Assembly (NCBI GenBank): GCA_032821775.1
Contig: JAVLRN010000002.1
Coordinates: 744,001-808,000 of the forward strand
Direction of reading: 5' to 3'
From: Sanguinoderma infundibulare
Taxonomy: Eukaryota > Basidiomycota > Agaricomycetes > Polyporales > Polyporaceae
Length of the DNA: 64,000 bases
The notes beneath the pieces were generated by a model. It made no database searches. It had not been told where the DNA came from and saw nothing but the letters and a program-made list of their open reading frames with translations. The translations under genes were made by a program, and so were the position numbers. Shown here in pieces: positions 1-11,400 of the stretch; position 1 is the stretch's first letter, and each line of letters starts with the position of its first letter.

Positions 1-142
1 TGCCCTTGTCGAGCGCTGCGACCGCTTTGCCCTTCGCAGTATGCGCGACAGGGGGCTCGACCACTCGTCGCGCATCAACCCTGCTCCGGAGTGCGAGCCG
101 GACAGGCCGCCGTCAGAGAAGTCTGGGGTGTGCAGCGGCGAT
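1..142 (-). pseudogene. Fragment of the AT-hook gene (fourth copy)
   Basis: Read on the minus strand this stretch matches the part of the AT-hook gene at about 54500-54664 (the S/P-rich segment around DESPSPVKPSVARP), with many substitutions and small indels that break the frame. Only this short piece is present: it starts at the window edge and stops near 142, where sequence of an F-box gene begins. It is one of four copies of this gene in the window (52032-55324 intact, 50170-50966 decayed, 63560-64000 a 3' end only). Whether a longer copy lies outside the window cannot be seen. Confidence 0.6.
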
Positions 143-266
143 TGTGGGTGGCAGGGGAGCGAGCTCGACAAAGAGATCTGCGACTCTTCGCGCTGGGTAG
201 TTCGCACTGTCCCAATCGATTAAGCTCAGTTCCTTCAAAATCAGAAGAACCCACCCTTGGATGGTC
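143..266 (-). pseudogene. F-box/LRR gene fragment with its intron
   Basis: This is the reverse complement of the region around intron 1 of the F-box-like gene at 1346-2914. Bases 170-210 match 1885-1925 exactly (41 nt, opposite strand), and homology runs through the intron to about 266. The fragment keeps two codons (DLF-VE-LAPLPP) that the 1346-2914 copy lacks and that the copy at 47862-49539 keeps as DLFAELGPLPP, so it derives from a third gene copy rather than from its neighbour. It is abruptly joined to the AT-hook gene fragment on one side and to an unrelated fragment on the other. Confidence 0.65.
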
Positions 267-289
267 TGCCGGCGGCGCTGTCGCCGGTC

Positions 290-410
290 AGGCTATGTTT
301 TCCTGTCTCGCGGAAGGTCCGCGTCCTAGCCTCGCCGCCTTTCTGCCTGTAAGACATGATCGGTCAACCATCGGACACGCCGGACTGTCTCTTTGGCTGT
401 GCGGCCATGG
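290..410 (+). pseudogene. Fragment shared with the decayed gene at 60254-62511
   Basis: The plus strand here resembles the minus strand at about 62155-62240. Shared translated stretches are AFLPVRHD-ST-G and LSLW, and the underlying nucleotides are also similar, so this is DNA-level homology. The product is not recognised. It is one more piece in the mosaic of fragments at the left edge of the window. Confidence 0.5.
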
Positions 411-429
411 AGAAACTTCCCAACACGTA

Positions 430-1000
430 GATTGGTCTAGCGCGCAAGTGATGGTGGGCGACGCGGTGTCTTGCCGGGATACGGGACAGCGTGTGCGGAG
501 AAACAAGTCTGAGAAAAGAAATTAGTTGTATCAGTGGGAATAAAAGCATTGTGAAAGAGAACACCGAGGGAAGGAACAGCGACTCGGAAAACAGAAACTA
601 TGAAAGGAGGAGGGACATGGCCCGTCTCGACATTCGCTTCTCTCCCTCGCCCCAGAGGTGCGCCCTGCAACGAGCTCCGCCGCATCATCGGCTCATTCGC
701 AGCGCCGGCGCCGTAGAAGCATGAGTACATACCGTTCACTGTCAGTGGTGTGCGTCTTAATCGCGCCTGCGGGCTGCGTGGAAACTCCTGGGGCACTCCC
801 TGCTCGCATGGTTGGACGGAACGGCAATGATCGAAAGCTGTGCGTGAGCGCATCGACGGTGAGCGGTTGAAGGCTTTGGGGTGCCGTGGGCAGGCGTTTT
901 TATTTAATAGCGGCCGGGCATGAAGTCGAGCATAAGGGAAACACGATATACACAGCGATAAAGGGTCAAGTGAGACAGCACCCAGTGCGACATAGAGACG
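430..1000 (+). repeat. Dispersed repeat, copy 1
   Basis: Similar in the same orientation to about 62730-63260. Well-matched stretches are around 450-650 (with 62745-62935) and 900-960 (with 63165-63225). The second stretch is also present, inverted, at about 49950-50030, so the inner part of this repeat overlaps the outer end of the large inverted repeat. No convincing gene is visible. Overlapping open frames on the minus strand (437-1027 and 62558-63145) look alike in places but carry no recognisable domain. Confidence 0.5.
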
Positions 1001-1345
1001 TCCTACGCACGAGGAGGAAGCCAGCAAGCATCGGCTATTTCGGCCCTTGCCGCCCCGGTGTTATGGGCGCCAGAGGTACCAAACAGACGGAGTCCCGGTC
1101 TGGCATGGGTCCGCCGTCTTGATCCTCTTCAACGTTTCGCCAGGCAGCCACTTGACGGACTACAAGACTGTTCTCATCGCTACTGCACGCGGCGATATAC
1201 CTGTCGCATCATATCCTGGATACCACCAACACCTCGCGATCCAAGTTGTATCCTAGCCGATTACGTACTGGTAAGTCGTCGTCTCCACCAGGGTCGTGCT
1301 TGCTCACATGTACATGCTATATTCTCCTAGCGATTCATCACGGAC

Positions 1346-2914
1346 ATGGAGAAGCCTGCACTTCCTCTCGTTGTCATGAGCGATATCATGGAATGGTGTC
1401 CACCCTCGGCCATCACATCACTCATGCAGTCGTGCCATCTTCTGTACGACGAAGGCCCTCGAGCGCCATCTCCTCCACGGTGGTGTCAAAATCCATTCAT
1501 CGCAATAAATGCGGAGCTTTGCGTCCTTCATGGCTGCGGATGGTCCGACTCGCTTCAAATTCCTGCGCAAGCTTCACGCTGGACGGTTGGACGACGAGAT
1601 GAGGTGGCATGAGGACGCGTCACGGAGTCTGGCCAGTCTACTCGCATATCCCCAGCTATCCTTGGTCACTCTAGTTCTGCACGATTCGGAGGAGTTCCTG
1701 TCAGAGACCAAATGCGCCCTGTCCACCCTCACCAGCCTCCTACATCTTTCCCTCTTTCGTGCTGGGGCCAACGCCTGCGAGGTCATACATGCTTTGCCTG
1801 CGAAGCTTACACATTTGACGATCGCCATCGACGACCAAGGGTGGGTTCTTCTCATTTGACCAGAACTGACCTTAACGAATTGGCACAGTGCGAACTACCC
1901 AGCGCGAAGAGTCGCAGATCTCTTTCTCGCTCCCTTGCCACCCACGATCGAAACGATTTTCTGGAACACATCGAGAAAGTTGTCCACTCCATTCTGGTCC
2001 GAGGGCCGTCGGGCACACCCCAATGTACGTACCTTCGGCCTCGTCTGTCGCGTCCAGAATCCGGAATGCATCAAAATCAACACCCTGGCACGCACTTTCC
2101 CCAACATCTCACACCTCCAGCTCCTGCCGAGCCAGGCCCCGCTCGAGTCTACGTACCTTGGCGACTCAGACCTGTGGTGGTTCCGGCAGGTCCGAATGGG
2201 TAACCGGGAAAGGCAGAGCCATCGGCCAGGCTTTTGGCCGGATATCGTCGAGTGCTCCGGGGAGCTCCTCATGATATACGCCCTGGGGTTCGCTGGCACC
2301 ATTCCGAAGCTGCGCGTATGGAAGCTCCTGGCTTCCACAGCTTTCACCCCCATCCTCCGAACTGTGTTGACGGACTCGTGCCCTACGTCCCTCGAACTCA
2401 GCGTTGTCGGACTTCGCGTTCTGGAAGGAGTCCTCCACGTGCTCAGGGAATGCGACCCGCAGACCGTACGGGAGCTGAAGCTGAACGTCATCGTTTTCGC
2501 GGACCACGACAATCCACAGGATGCACTGCCCACTCTTGTCAGTAGAATGTCACCTTGGGTCTGCGTGCAATTGACTGACACATGTCGCTTTCTTAGGAAG
2601 ATATCTACCTTGCATTCATCCCCATCCCTCGAGATTTGGCAGCCCTCCACGTCGTCCTGAGCTATGATGCCCCTCGCGCGGAGGAGAACGCCTCGATTGT
2701 CGCGTCGCCTCCGACCACCGAGGAGCTGACTTCGATCTCCAACCGCCTGTTGGCGACGTCGCCGCCGCTGAGAGACGCGTCCGTACGCCTCTCGGAGGGG
2801 TACGTTCCCACATGGCCGAACTTGGATTTCGACCGCGAGGATCCGTATGACTCGTTCTCGAACTCCCGCCGTTTCTTCGCCGCACAGTTCAGGCCGTATG
2901 GCAAAATCGTGTAG
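1346..2914 (+). pseudogene. F-box/LRR-like protein, disrupted (left copy)
   Basis: The start, MEKPALPLVVMSDIMEWCPP, followed by SLMQSCHLLYDEGPR, resembles the N-terminal F-box-like region of multicopy LRR-type proteins in polypores. The rest has leucine-rich stretches (LTHLTIAI, LPSQAPLEST, LELSVVGLRVL). Two introns are well defined: 1841-1888 and 2538-2596. After splicing, the C-terminus runs LPTLEDIYLAFIPIPRD to a stop at 2914. The copy is broken: four extra bases near 1460, relative to the right-arm copy, shift the frame, and a CAA codon near 1508 has become TAA. Beyond that the frame is open across both remaining exons, which suggests recent inactivation. Likely original role: substrate adaptor of an SCF ubiquitin ligase, by family resemblance only. 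Confidence 0.7.
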
Positions 2915-2979
2915 TCTGGGCATGGTGGCATCGATCAGAGGTAGAAACTAGGTGATCCGAAGCGATGAAATGACAGTGT

Positions 2980-3840
2980 GGATTTATATTTTGTTGTACT
3001 TGTAGTATAGCTTACGTACATTGTAAGCGCGAGATCCAGAAAGGTATCCATGTCCCCGAGACAAAAGAGCAGCTCCAGTAGATGAAGCAAACATCTTGGT
3101 GCCCCAGCAAGGTCAAGGAGCAGCGTTCTGCGAATCTTGACGACGGAGCGTACAGGACACCATGCTCAAAAATCGTCGCTCTCACCGACAGAATCGCACA
3201 CGCATGACCTTGGGGCGCAAGAGTCTTCGACTGAAGCGACATTTCAAGATCAACGAATCCAGTGGACATCTTGAGCGAGACGTCACGAACATGGAATCTA
3301 TGAGCAATTAGGAGGATTCCTGACTCCATATCAACGTTAGCGGGACAATAGTTGAACTCGACGCGCAACAACACATACCGGTTGAAGGAGTCCGAACCCC
3401 GAAGCCCTACGACGGAAGGACTGTATACGTAAAACAGATTCCATACCCGTGCCGACAACGGTTCCATGATACACCATATGCAGGCCCCGCGGGCAGACCT
3501 CGGGAATGACTTCCGGTACCATGTGATTGACGTGTGCTTCTCATTACGCAGTGCACTACTGAGTGGATAGACATTCTCGAATCGACGTCAGCACGGATAT
3601 GGGGAGCTTCCATGGAGTAGAACGCACCCTGTTTGACGTCGCCCCTCGAGCCGCAATACCCAAAGTTCCGCAGGAAACGTCTTTTCCGGCAGCCTCGCAT
3701 ATCCGATGACGCGTCTGATGAGTCGGGCGTGACTCGTATGGTTAAGAGAGAACCGCCATGGCGGGCCATTGGTCCTGTCCGAGGAGATGCGCTAACGTAA
3801 AGGCAACATAAAGACTGTCCTTGTGTTAGCATGGACACAA
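2980..3840 (-). pseudogene. Unrecognised exon-like block (left arm)
   Basis: Minus-strand open stretches (3012-3467 and 3407-3838) are conserved in the right arm at 47035-47890, where the protein of the first differs at roughly one residue in five. A shared segment is VEFNYCPANVDMESG. Several frames are open over the same bases, so conservation may be simple DNA-level duplication. No domain is recognised, and no complete start-to-stop model could be built. It lies tail-to-tail with the F-box pseudogene. Confidence 0.3.
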
Positions 3841-6020
3841 CGCCATGATGACCTACTCACGAGACAGGATGGGCCAGTCTTTGCTCGATGTGGGCCACAA
3901 TGGTGGGGAATGCATTCTACAATGGCCAAACAAGTAATCAGCCGGAGTGCAGGGAAGCATCAAACGCTCACCCAGCGTACAGGTCAGGATCGTGTCAGTG
4001 ATCTACACACGATGTTGGAGGTCATGTCCCGCCGCCCGCCAATGTTGTTTTAACTACTGAGCGAGCTCAGGGCTAGTGCTGGTCGTGCGGTCTGCCGTGG
4101 TGAGCGCACGGAACGTCCCATACTCCTTCAGGTCCTGTAGATTCCTCCGGCGTCGGGAGAACCGGGATACCGAACAGCAGACAGGGCTGTCAGCTTTCCG
4201 TGACATCGACGTCTTCTGGCAGGGCTACGTCCAAACGCGTCTAGGCGCAGACGTTGTGGCGCTGGGGGATGCACGCACGGTATCCTAGTTCGACGCCGTG
4301 CGGGACAGCATGAGCGACCGTCAACGGGCCCGAGCAATTCAGACATACCTCCCAGACACACAGTCAGCTTCCCGCCACATCGCGCCACGGAAATCCCGCC
4401 ACCCTGTAGTGCGGTGCGGCGCATCGGTAGCTCCAACGCGGGAGAAGAGTCGCTAGTGGCATCATCCCAGCTTGCTGCCAACTTGCGTCCGGGACCGTGT
4501 GAGGGATCCGGCTTACGTACCGCACGTCCGTGATACTGATGTTTGCGCGTGTACGGATGTCGGTGTCTGCAAGCGGCAGTGTGCGCCTCGTCTGACCAGC
4601 GGCACCGCTGCGTTGACGCGAGTCGCGGTAGGAAGAGGTGCGCAATGACCAGGGGAACGGAGGCCGGTTCGTGACCGGAGGCCGGACGGCGGATATCTGG
4701 CATGGCGTGGGGCGATGCGACGGAATCGCACTCGGGAAGAAGCCGTGGTTACATTGGGCATTCAGCCGTCGAAATCCTTGTGAGAAGCCGACGGTGAGGG
4801 CCTCCGGCGCGTAAATAATCGACCCCAAGACATCCCAGGGTTAAAGCAAGCGCCCTCAGGGCGGCCTAGCGTAATCTGTCATTGTGGTCAGTCGAAGTGA
4901 CTTTCTTGTGCTCAGGGATAACATCGCAGACCACGGGGCGGGGTGCTGGGGAAAGCTATTGTTGACAACCAATGGGGGCGAGGATGGCTGAGTGATAGTC
5001 GGAGGCTCAATAGCCTCATGGTCCTAGTGGCGGGTTCGTCGGTCTCGGGATCTCGACGCCGTTCCCTACTTGGCCTCCCAAGGTTCTTGTTCGGCGTGTG
5101 AGGGGACATACCGACGGCTCGGCACATCATGTTTCAGGGGTCTCCTCCGAGATAGAAACTTAGTTGCTTGCCAAAGACAAGCGCGCGCTGAGCCACTCAC
5201 CACTGGTGCGGTGTGTGGAGTGATTTCTCGTATCTGCCAGAGACCTGAACGCAAAAGTGTGTCCACGCCACCGATGAGACCCGCGAACTTGTAAGTCATG
5301 AATCCTTTCTTGTAAAAAGTTTGAAGCCGGGTACGTACATTGTCTCGGATTTGTTTCCGCGTCTGCGATTGACGTACAAATGCTGGCAGTGCACGCGCAC
5401 TGACGAACGCGTCGATTTGCGCCAACTATGCCCAGACTCGAGCGGTAACTTATGCTGCCTATTGAGGAGAGCATCCTCCGCTTCAACGTGATGTTGGTCC
5501 TAGACAGGAAAATCAAACACGAACGGCTGAAAGATTTTACCTAAGATAGACAGGCCCGCGAGCTGGCCAATGGCGGTCAGCATTCGCACGCTGCGCCACG
5601 ACCACTGGGTCGGGCGAACAATAAGTCTTCGCTCCTGTGCCCCACGATGTGAACGTGCGTAGAGGTTGGGAGATCGCAAGGTGCGTGATCTCCTGCCGTG
5701 ATGAGCGTAAGGATAAGGGGACGTCCCTCTCATTACGAAGCCCCCGAAGGAATGGCCTCTACGTGGCAAACCTGCGTGCTGCTGGCAGTGCACCCGAAGT
5801 CCGACACGAATGGTATACGACACCCCTGAGCATCATCCATCAATTTCATGCGGCAGATAATCGTACCCACTGTGTTGAACAAACGTCCGAAGACCTCGCA
5901 CCGGCGAGATCCTATCGCCAGCGCGTACCATGCGGTACGGACTTGGTCAGCGGCAAATGATTTCGTCTTCGGTGCTGCGGCCATTCGTTGGTCTGGCAAC
6001 CAGAGTGTGAGTATGGGTCA
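3841..6020 (-). pseudogene. Unrecognised decayed blocks (left arm)
   Basis: Open minus-strand segments at 4128-4703, 5066-5425 and 5733-5999 have counterparts in the right arm (46112-46706, 45444-45806, 44873-45139). The best exon candidate lies about 5215-5310, bounded by plausible AG and GT sites, and reads GLIGGVDTLLRSGLWQIR. It differs from the right copy at a few positions, one of them silent in this frame. No family is recognised. It may be a decayed multi-exon gene. Confidence 0.3.
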
Positions 6021-6079
6021 ACCAAGAAGACATGATAAAGGCATTGAACACTTACCCGCTCCATCTGTAGACGCAGAGA

Positions 6080-7880
6080 GGGTTGTTCAGGCTGTCACCC
6101 TCTCCTCAGGCCGTCTGCCGAGGTATGCCGCTTCCGGAGCGGTCCGATAAGTCTTCAAAGCTCGCGACAGTGCATGCCCCCTCTCTTACTCTCTCCGGAC
6201 TACGATCCTTGTTGTTATCCTCGTTGTTTCGCGCATGTCGAGGATCATCCTGGATCGTCATCATGGTAAGGGAAATTGTGCAAGAGGGGGATAGACGCCC
6301 ACCCGGGGAATGCCGGAACGGCGTTGCCAGCGTGCAACCAGTCGGGCTCGAGTCGGGCTGCAGTCCTTTCCCTTCTTGCGACGATTCGCACCTCACCCGC
6401 AGCGTCAACCTTACTGGAAGGTCCCGCATCTCGTTCTCACAACTGACAAAGCTTGCTCCAGAATGCAAATGCACCATCCAAATCCGGTTTATTCACCGTT
6501 CTTCGGCCTCTTCTCAAAATACCACACTTCGCTCTCTAGCCGGCACGATCACCGACTCCCTGCAACACGCCGTTCCGTGCTCCTTCAAGCCCGACATCTC
6601 CTGCTGCGTTTGGATAAATGGATTACATGAAATGCGAGTTTGATGCTGGCGCCATGTCTGCGTCCTTCTCCCGCGCGAACCCCAGGACACCTATGTCCAT
6701 CTCACCTGTCCATCTTCCGCAAGATCTCTTTCTGCCAGCCATGCGCGTGAATTGCGCCCGAGGGGTGCGGACGATCTCTGCTTCGTATCCAGACGGGCAA
6801 TGCAGCTGCCCGCCGCTGAGATCCCATCGCCGGCTCCGGGCGCCCGCGCCTTCCTGTCCTTCCAGGTACGCCTTCAGATTGCCCTTCATGACGCTAAGGC
6901 CGTGGGCAAATTCATGACCGCCCAAATGGTCGAGCTGTGTCGCCTGTGGTCGACGGAACAGATGCGCCCTCGTCTGAACGCCCGCCGAGGGCGCCCCGTG
7001 GAGGAGAGGTGGAGCAAGGAACGGGAACGCGGTGCGGTGCTTCTCCCTCGACTCTTCGTCCTACGAACACTAACCTAGAGCCTTCTGGTACGATAGCGGC
7101 GCCATTGCCATTGGACACCTTGAGGGACAGCGCCAGTTATCCTTGTCGTAACGGAGGATTGTGAACAGGCCCCATCCACGGATTTCGGCCATGCGCTATT
7201 CTCTGTACTTCCCGCTTGTCCTGATGCAAGTCGGCGTTGTCGCATTGGACGCCTCCGTCTTCTAGTGGCGTTTATGTCGACCATGCTTTCCTCGGCCTCC
7301 TCGTGACCCCTTAACGTACACAGTGGCCGCATTATGGACCCCACTGCGAGTCAATGGACACAACTTGAATATGCTCCGTCCTCGTCCTAGAATCTCTTTC
7401 TACCGCCCAGGTGGGCGCCTGCGCTCTGAGAACACGCACTTTGTCATGTGCTATCATCAGGTACGTTTGCAATAAAGCGCATAGTACACATCGATGTGAC
7501 CTGATACCGTAGCTACCCCTCTCCCTCTCTGGCACGCCAGAAGCGTATAAAATCCTCTAGAACCCCAGACACTATCTCCGCCATCTCAACGATCGAAACC
7601 TTGCAATTTACGATGACGGGTTTGGAACACCTCGAGGCGAAGAACTCGAGGCGGAGACAATTGGTGTCCGGCTCGAGTGCAAGCGAGAGAATGACCTGGC
7701 TGGGTCCGAGGGAGAAGAGGCCCCATGGTACGGCGCAGGACTCGCTCGGAGGTGCGTGGAGGAACGTGTTTCTTCGCGCCCTGCTCAATGATCAATTCAA
7801 CGTTCATATTATGTACTATTCCCAGGCTGTGCGGTCACGCTGTCCCAAATCCATTCTCCCAAGCTAGCCTTACACGGTGC
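6080..7880 (+). pseudogene. Unrecognised decayed block (left arm)
   Basis: Plus-strand open stretches (6083-6643, 6752-7078, 6937-7164, 7601-7867) are conserved with the right arm at 43060-44830. Frames shift repeatedly, and the right copy has stops where the left is open (for example after ELCRLWSTE). No domain is recognised. The stretch 7115-7253 is identical to 43619-43757 over 139 nt, which does not reflect coding constraint because neighbouring coding-looking stretches diverge. Confidence 0.3.
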
Positions 7881-8049
7881 ATTTTGAAAACGAACGCGAG
7901 AGGCTGCATCTCTATCCCTGACACGGGGACACCCCGAGGCCTCGACCGTCCATTCAGTCGTGTTCTCTCGACCCGGACCGCCTATACCGCCAGCCACTCG
8001 TAAACTTACCCGGCGCCCACGTCTCTCCCCTCCGATCTCGTGCTTTCCA

Positions 8050-8490
8050 CATGTGCATAATGGCTAAATCACAGTCTATCGCTGTTCTTTTGCGCTCCGG
8101 CGGCATTGCGCCTTCTCGCGCGTCGCCCTCCCGCCTTCTCCCGTCCGTTCCACGGCCCTGGCATGGGCCTCCTCTGTATGTCTTGATTGCAGAAGGGCAA
8201 AGGCCCGCGAACGCCACGAACGCCACGAACGCGCGAACTGCGCGAATCACGCTACCGACCGCTCGGCAGGGACATCTTAAACTGGACCCGCGCTGCGCAC
8301 ACCGTCGCTCGCAATATTATTCGTCTTTTCACTGCCAGCACGCTTCCTCAGCGTCAACGCTGGAGCTGGAGCCGAACCTCTGAAGGCCCGAACCGACGCG
8401 CGCACGCTCCGGGACGCAGACGCATATTCACAGTCGCACGCAAGACGTTCGCGAGAAGGCCCGGGGACGCGGCTCGACTCGGTACTCGGA
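8050..8490 (+). other. Inner end of the left repeat arm
   Basis: This stretch matches 42405-42840 in reverse complement. Similarity fades near 8480-8490, where AAGAC and GCGAGAAG-CCCCGG-like motifs are the last shared words. It includes a short run of AACGCCACG units near 8207-8240. No gene is seen. Confidence 0.5.
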
Positions 8491-11400
8491 AGCTGGCGCC
8501 CACAGGCCCCGGCCGATGACGACAGGCATACACCCGCTCTCCCGGCGCGCGGCCGCCGATTTACCGCAGCTTATTCCGTACTGGGTGCGCTCTCGTAACC
8601 GCATTCCTGCCGCGTGCTCCCAGGTCAGCACTAGCATTACGCACGCGTTTCGCGCGTGGGCAGGGAGCCCCTTGGCGAGGGTACTGGATGGGAGAGGGGG
8701 CTTCCCAGAACTCTATTTCTCGTGATGATGCCGAAGTGCGAAGCCGCGCGTTGGCGGCGAAAGGGACGGGCGCGAGCCGTCCAGAGTGAGCAGGGACCCT
8801 TATCGAGGAGCAGGGTCCGGCGGGAGGTTGTGGCTTCGCGATGTTCACCGCTATGGCAGTCGTGGTTCGAGAACGATTCTGGGGGTTCGAGACGTCGAGG
8901 ATGCGCTCCAATTCAGAGTGCAATATGGCCGCATATGTGCGGCTGTACGGCACGGGCTGGCGTGGGTCGCCCTCACGAGAAGTCGCGAAGCGAGGACATG
9001 GGCTGGGCGGGTGGTGATACCGCGGCTGCAGGCGGCTGCCCTTGGCTCAGGTCGTAGCGCGAAGTTTCATGTTCGACTCGGAGAGATTCCCGCGCGCTCG
9101 CTTTAGCAGGGGGGCTGTGGAGGATGACTGGGAAACGTAGGTCTATTCCCTGATGATTACGCACCCTGTGGTTCTTTCTTCACACCCGTGATACCAAAAA
9201 TCTATGTGCATGTCCTGGTAGCTAGAACAAGGCAATGTTGGTGGGAAACCCTCATCTGTGGTACGTCGGGTTCACCCGAGCGGAAAGTCAGTTTGCCGTA
9301 TCTGTTGAGCGGGACTTCCTCGACCCCAGTCTACCCAACTGCTAAGGAAACGAAAGCGACATACGCGAAGTGCTCCCGCAATGTAAATGAGGATCATCGG
9401 TGCTTTAAGCATCCCAGGTGCAATTGTAAAGGCTAACCGATCGCCCTGCTCTGCGGTCAGCGCCGGTCAGCCCTGACCGTACGCCTAAGGCTCCGAGGGA
9501 TTCATAAAGGCGTCCGTCGCACATGCTCTCCGACAAACATACAGCAACCCACACGATCAGGCCACGCCAGCTATTCGTCGCGGTTGAGATCGCGAAGCGG
9601 AACGTCGCGTCGGGGAACAATGTCGGTAGTGGACGTAAGACGTACGCGTCCATGACTGCGATGACGTCGTCGCAGGACAAAGAAGCTCTCTACGCACGAA
9701 ATGCGACCTACGATTGCCAATACGACGAAGGCTAGGACTCACGGTAACTAACACCGACAACGCGCAGACTCTGCGGGTTGCACGAACGCCGTGTGCAACC
9801 CGGACCCCCAGGGAAACGAATCGTGAAGATGGACTCGCATAGCATGGAAAACAGAACATAAAGCAACTCGACACCTCGTATCGAGAAAGGTGCAGGCACA
9901 GAACGTCGTCGACGCCATGGGCGTATGGGACACGCACCGAAGCGAGACTCTGGGACCGGAGGGCCTGCATCGCGAACGCAGAGGACTGCCGACGGCGGAA
10001 CGAGCTCTTCGCATCATCACCCACATCTACGCCGTCCCCCGTCCGTCCGTTCCCCGCCTTCTATCTCCAGCCATCGCAGTTCGATGCCCTGTCGAACGTG
10101 CGCGAAGCCCTCCAGATACGACTACCCGATTAAGCTGTGGAGGAGTATTCGATTACGAGTCGGTCGGCGGTGCGCTGCGATTTGGCTCCGGTGTCGGGTG
10201 TCTGAGGCGCGGGCCATGTGGCGCATTGCAAAGATACAGATGGGTGGGGGTCAGACTGGCGGAACCGACGAGTAGCGGCACGGCACGGACGATCAGGTCG
10301 GAAGGGGGAAGCGTGGGCCTCATGGGTGCTGTCAGTGTCGAGGCCACCTCCGGAAAGTACTCCCTATTGTCCTCGCAGGTTGCAGCCTGAGACCCACGCT
10401 TGTGTTGGGCGCCCAGAGGTGGAACGCCTCGAACCGCTCTGACGTCGTGCACGCTTGGAAGCCGGACGCGCGCGATGACTCCGAGCCGCCCAGGACCATT
10501 CACGCGTATGGTCACAGCCCCTTGGTGTTATGAGGTAGGCGGTCTTCGCATTCAACAGGTGCAACGACGGCGTTGGTAACCAGCCGGGCGTGTATCGGAC
10601 TGTGATATGGACAGGAACACGATCGCGGATGCGGACACGGTAGTGATAGTCGGGAAAATGTTTTTTCCGGGAAGCCAGAGAACCCATCGAACACCAGGCC
10701 CAGGAAGGCGGAAGCCAGAATGAGAGGGCGGCAGGGCGATAGAAGGATTGCTGCGGCTCGGTAGTACGTAGGATGCTGTTCGGGAGCACGAACGCCCAAA
10801 GTTTGATGTGGATGAGAATGGAAAATGGAATACGGCGTTCTGCCAATCTATGAGCGTTACCGCCGTCCGTTGTTGTAACAGGAAGTCGAATCGCCCATGG
10901 TCACGTACTTGGACAAGTCGCATCTATCTTCACAGACGACTTCTTGGTCGCAGCAATGCTTGTAGCCGCTATCATTGCGGATAACACTATCACTTGAGCG
11001 AGACGCAGAGTTTTCCGGGAGGAAATACTTGGGAATATATCTGGATAGATACATTTCCCATCAGAACCCATAAGTGACGTTGTGAACGGCGGAAACGGCT
11101 TTCAACATTTCAGGAATGATGCGCCCACCGTTGGACCTCTCCCGCATGCGAATCCTCTCATGAAGCTTGACATATGCCTGTAGCGTGAGGTTTAGTATTC
11201 GGCAGGGTTGACATGGCAGCCTAGAAGACGGGAAACACCACAATATACCGCCCACCGACGGTAAAGCGGAACTTTCTCAATCCTGGTAATTAAACGCGAC
11301 CTCGATGTGATGTAAAAGCAGCGGGTCAGCCTGGGATACGGCATGTCGAACGCAGCACATACGCGTCAATTCTGCCTCCAACAGCGGCGATAGCTGTAGA

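Larger units (their letters stand above)
865..8490 (+). repeat. Left arm of a 7.6-kb inverted repeat
   Basis: The whole stretch reappears in reverse complement at about 42405-50035. Paired positions sum to about 50870-50890 along its length (for example 1346 with 49539, 7115 with 43757, 8060 with 42830), so the arms are collinear with few large indels. Identity by eye is mostly around 85-93 percent, with short patches that are exactly identical (2513-2610 and 7115-7253). I found no clear terminal inverted repeat or target-site duplication at the ends, so a segmental duplication is as likely as a transposable element. Confidence 0.85.

Noticed and set aside
8207..8240. Possible CRISPR-like or tandem array of AACGCCACG
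   Set aside because: Only about three short units without spacers, in a eukaryotic genome. Simple tandem duplication.
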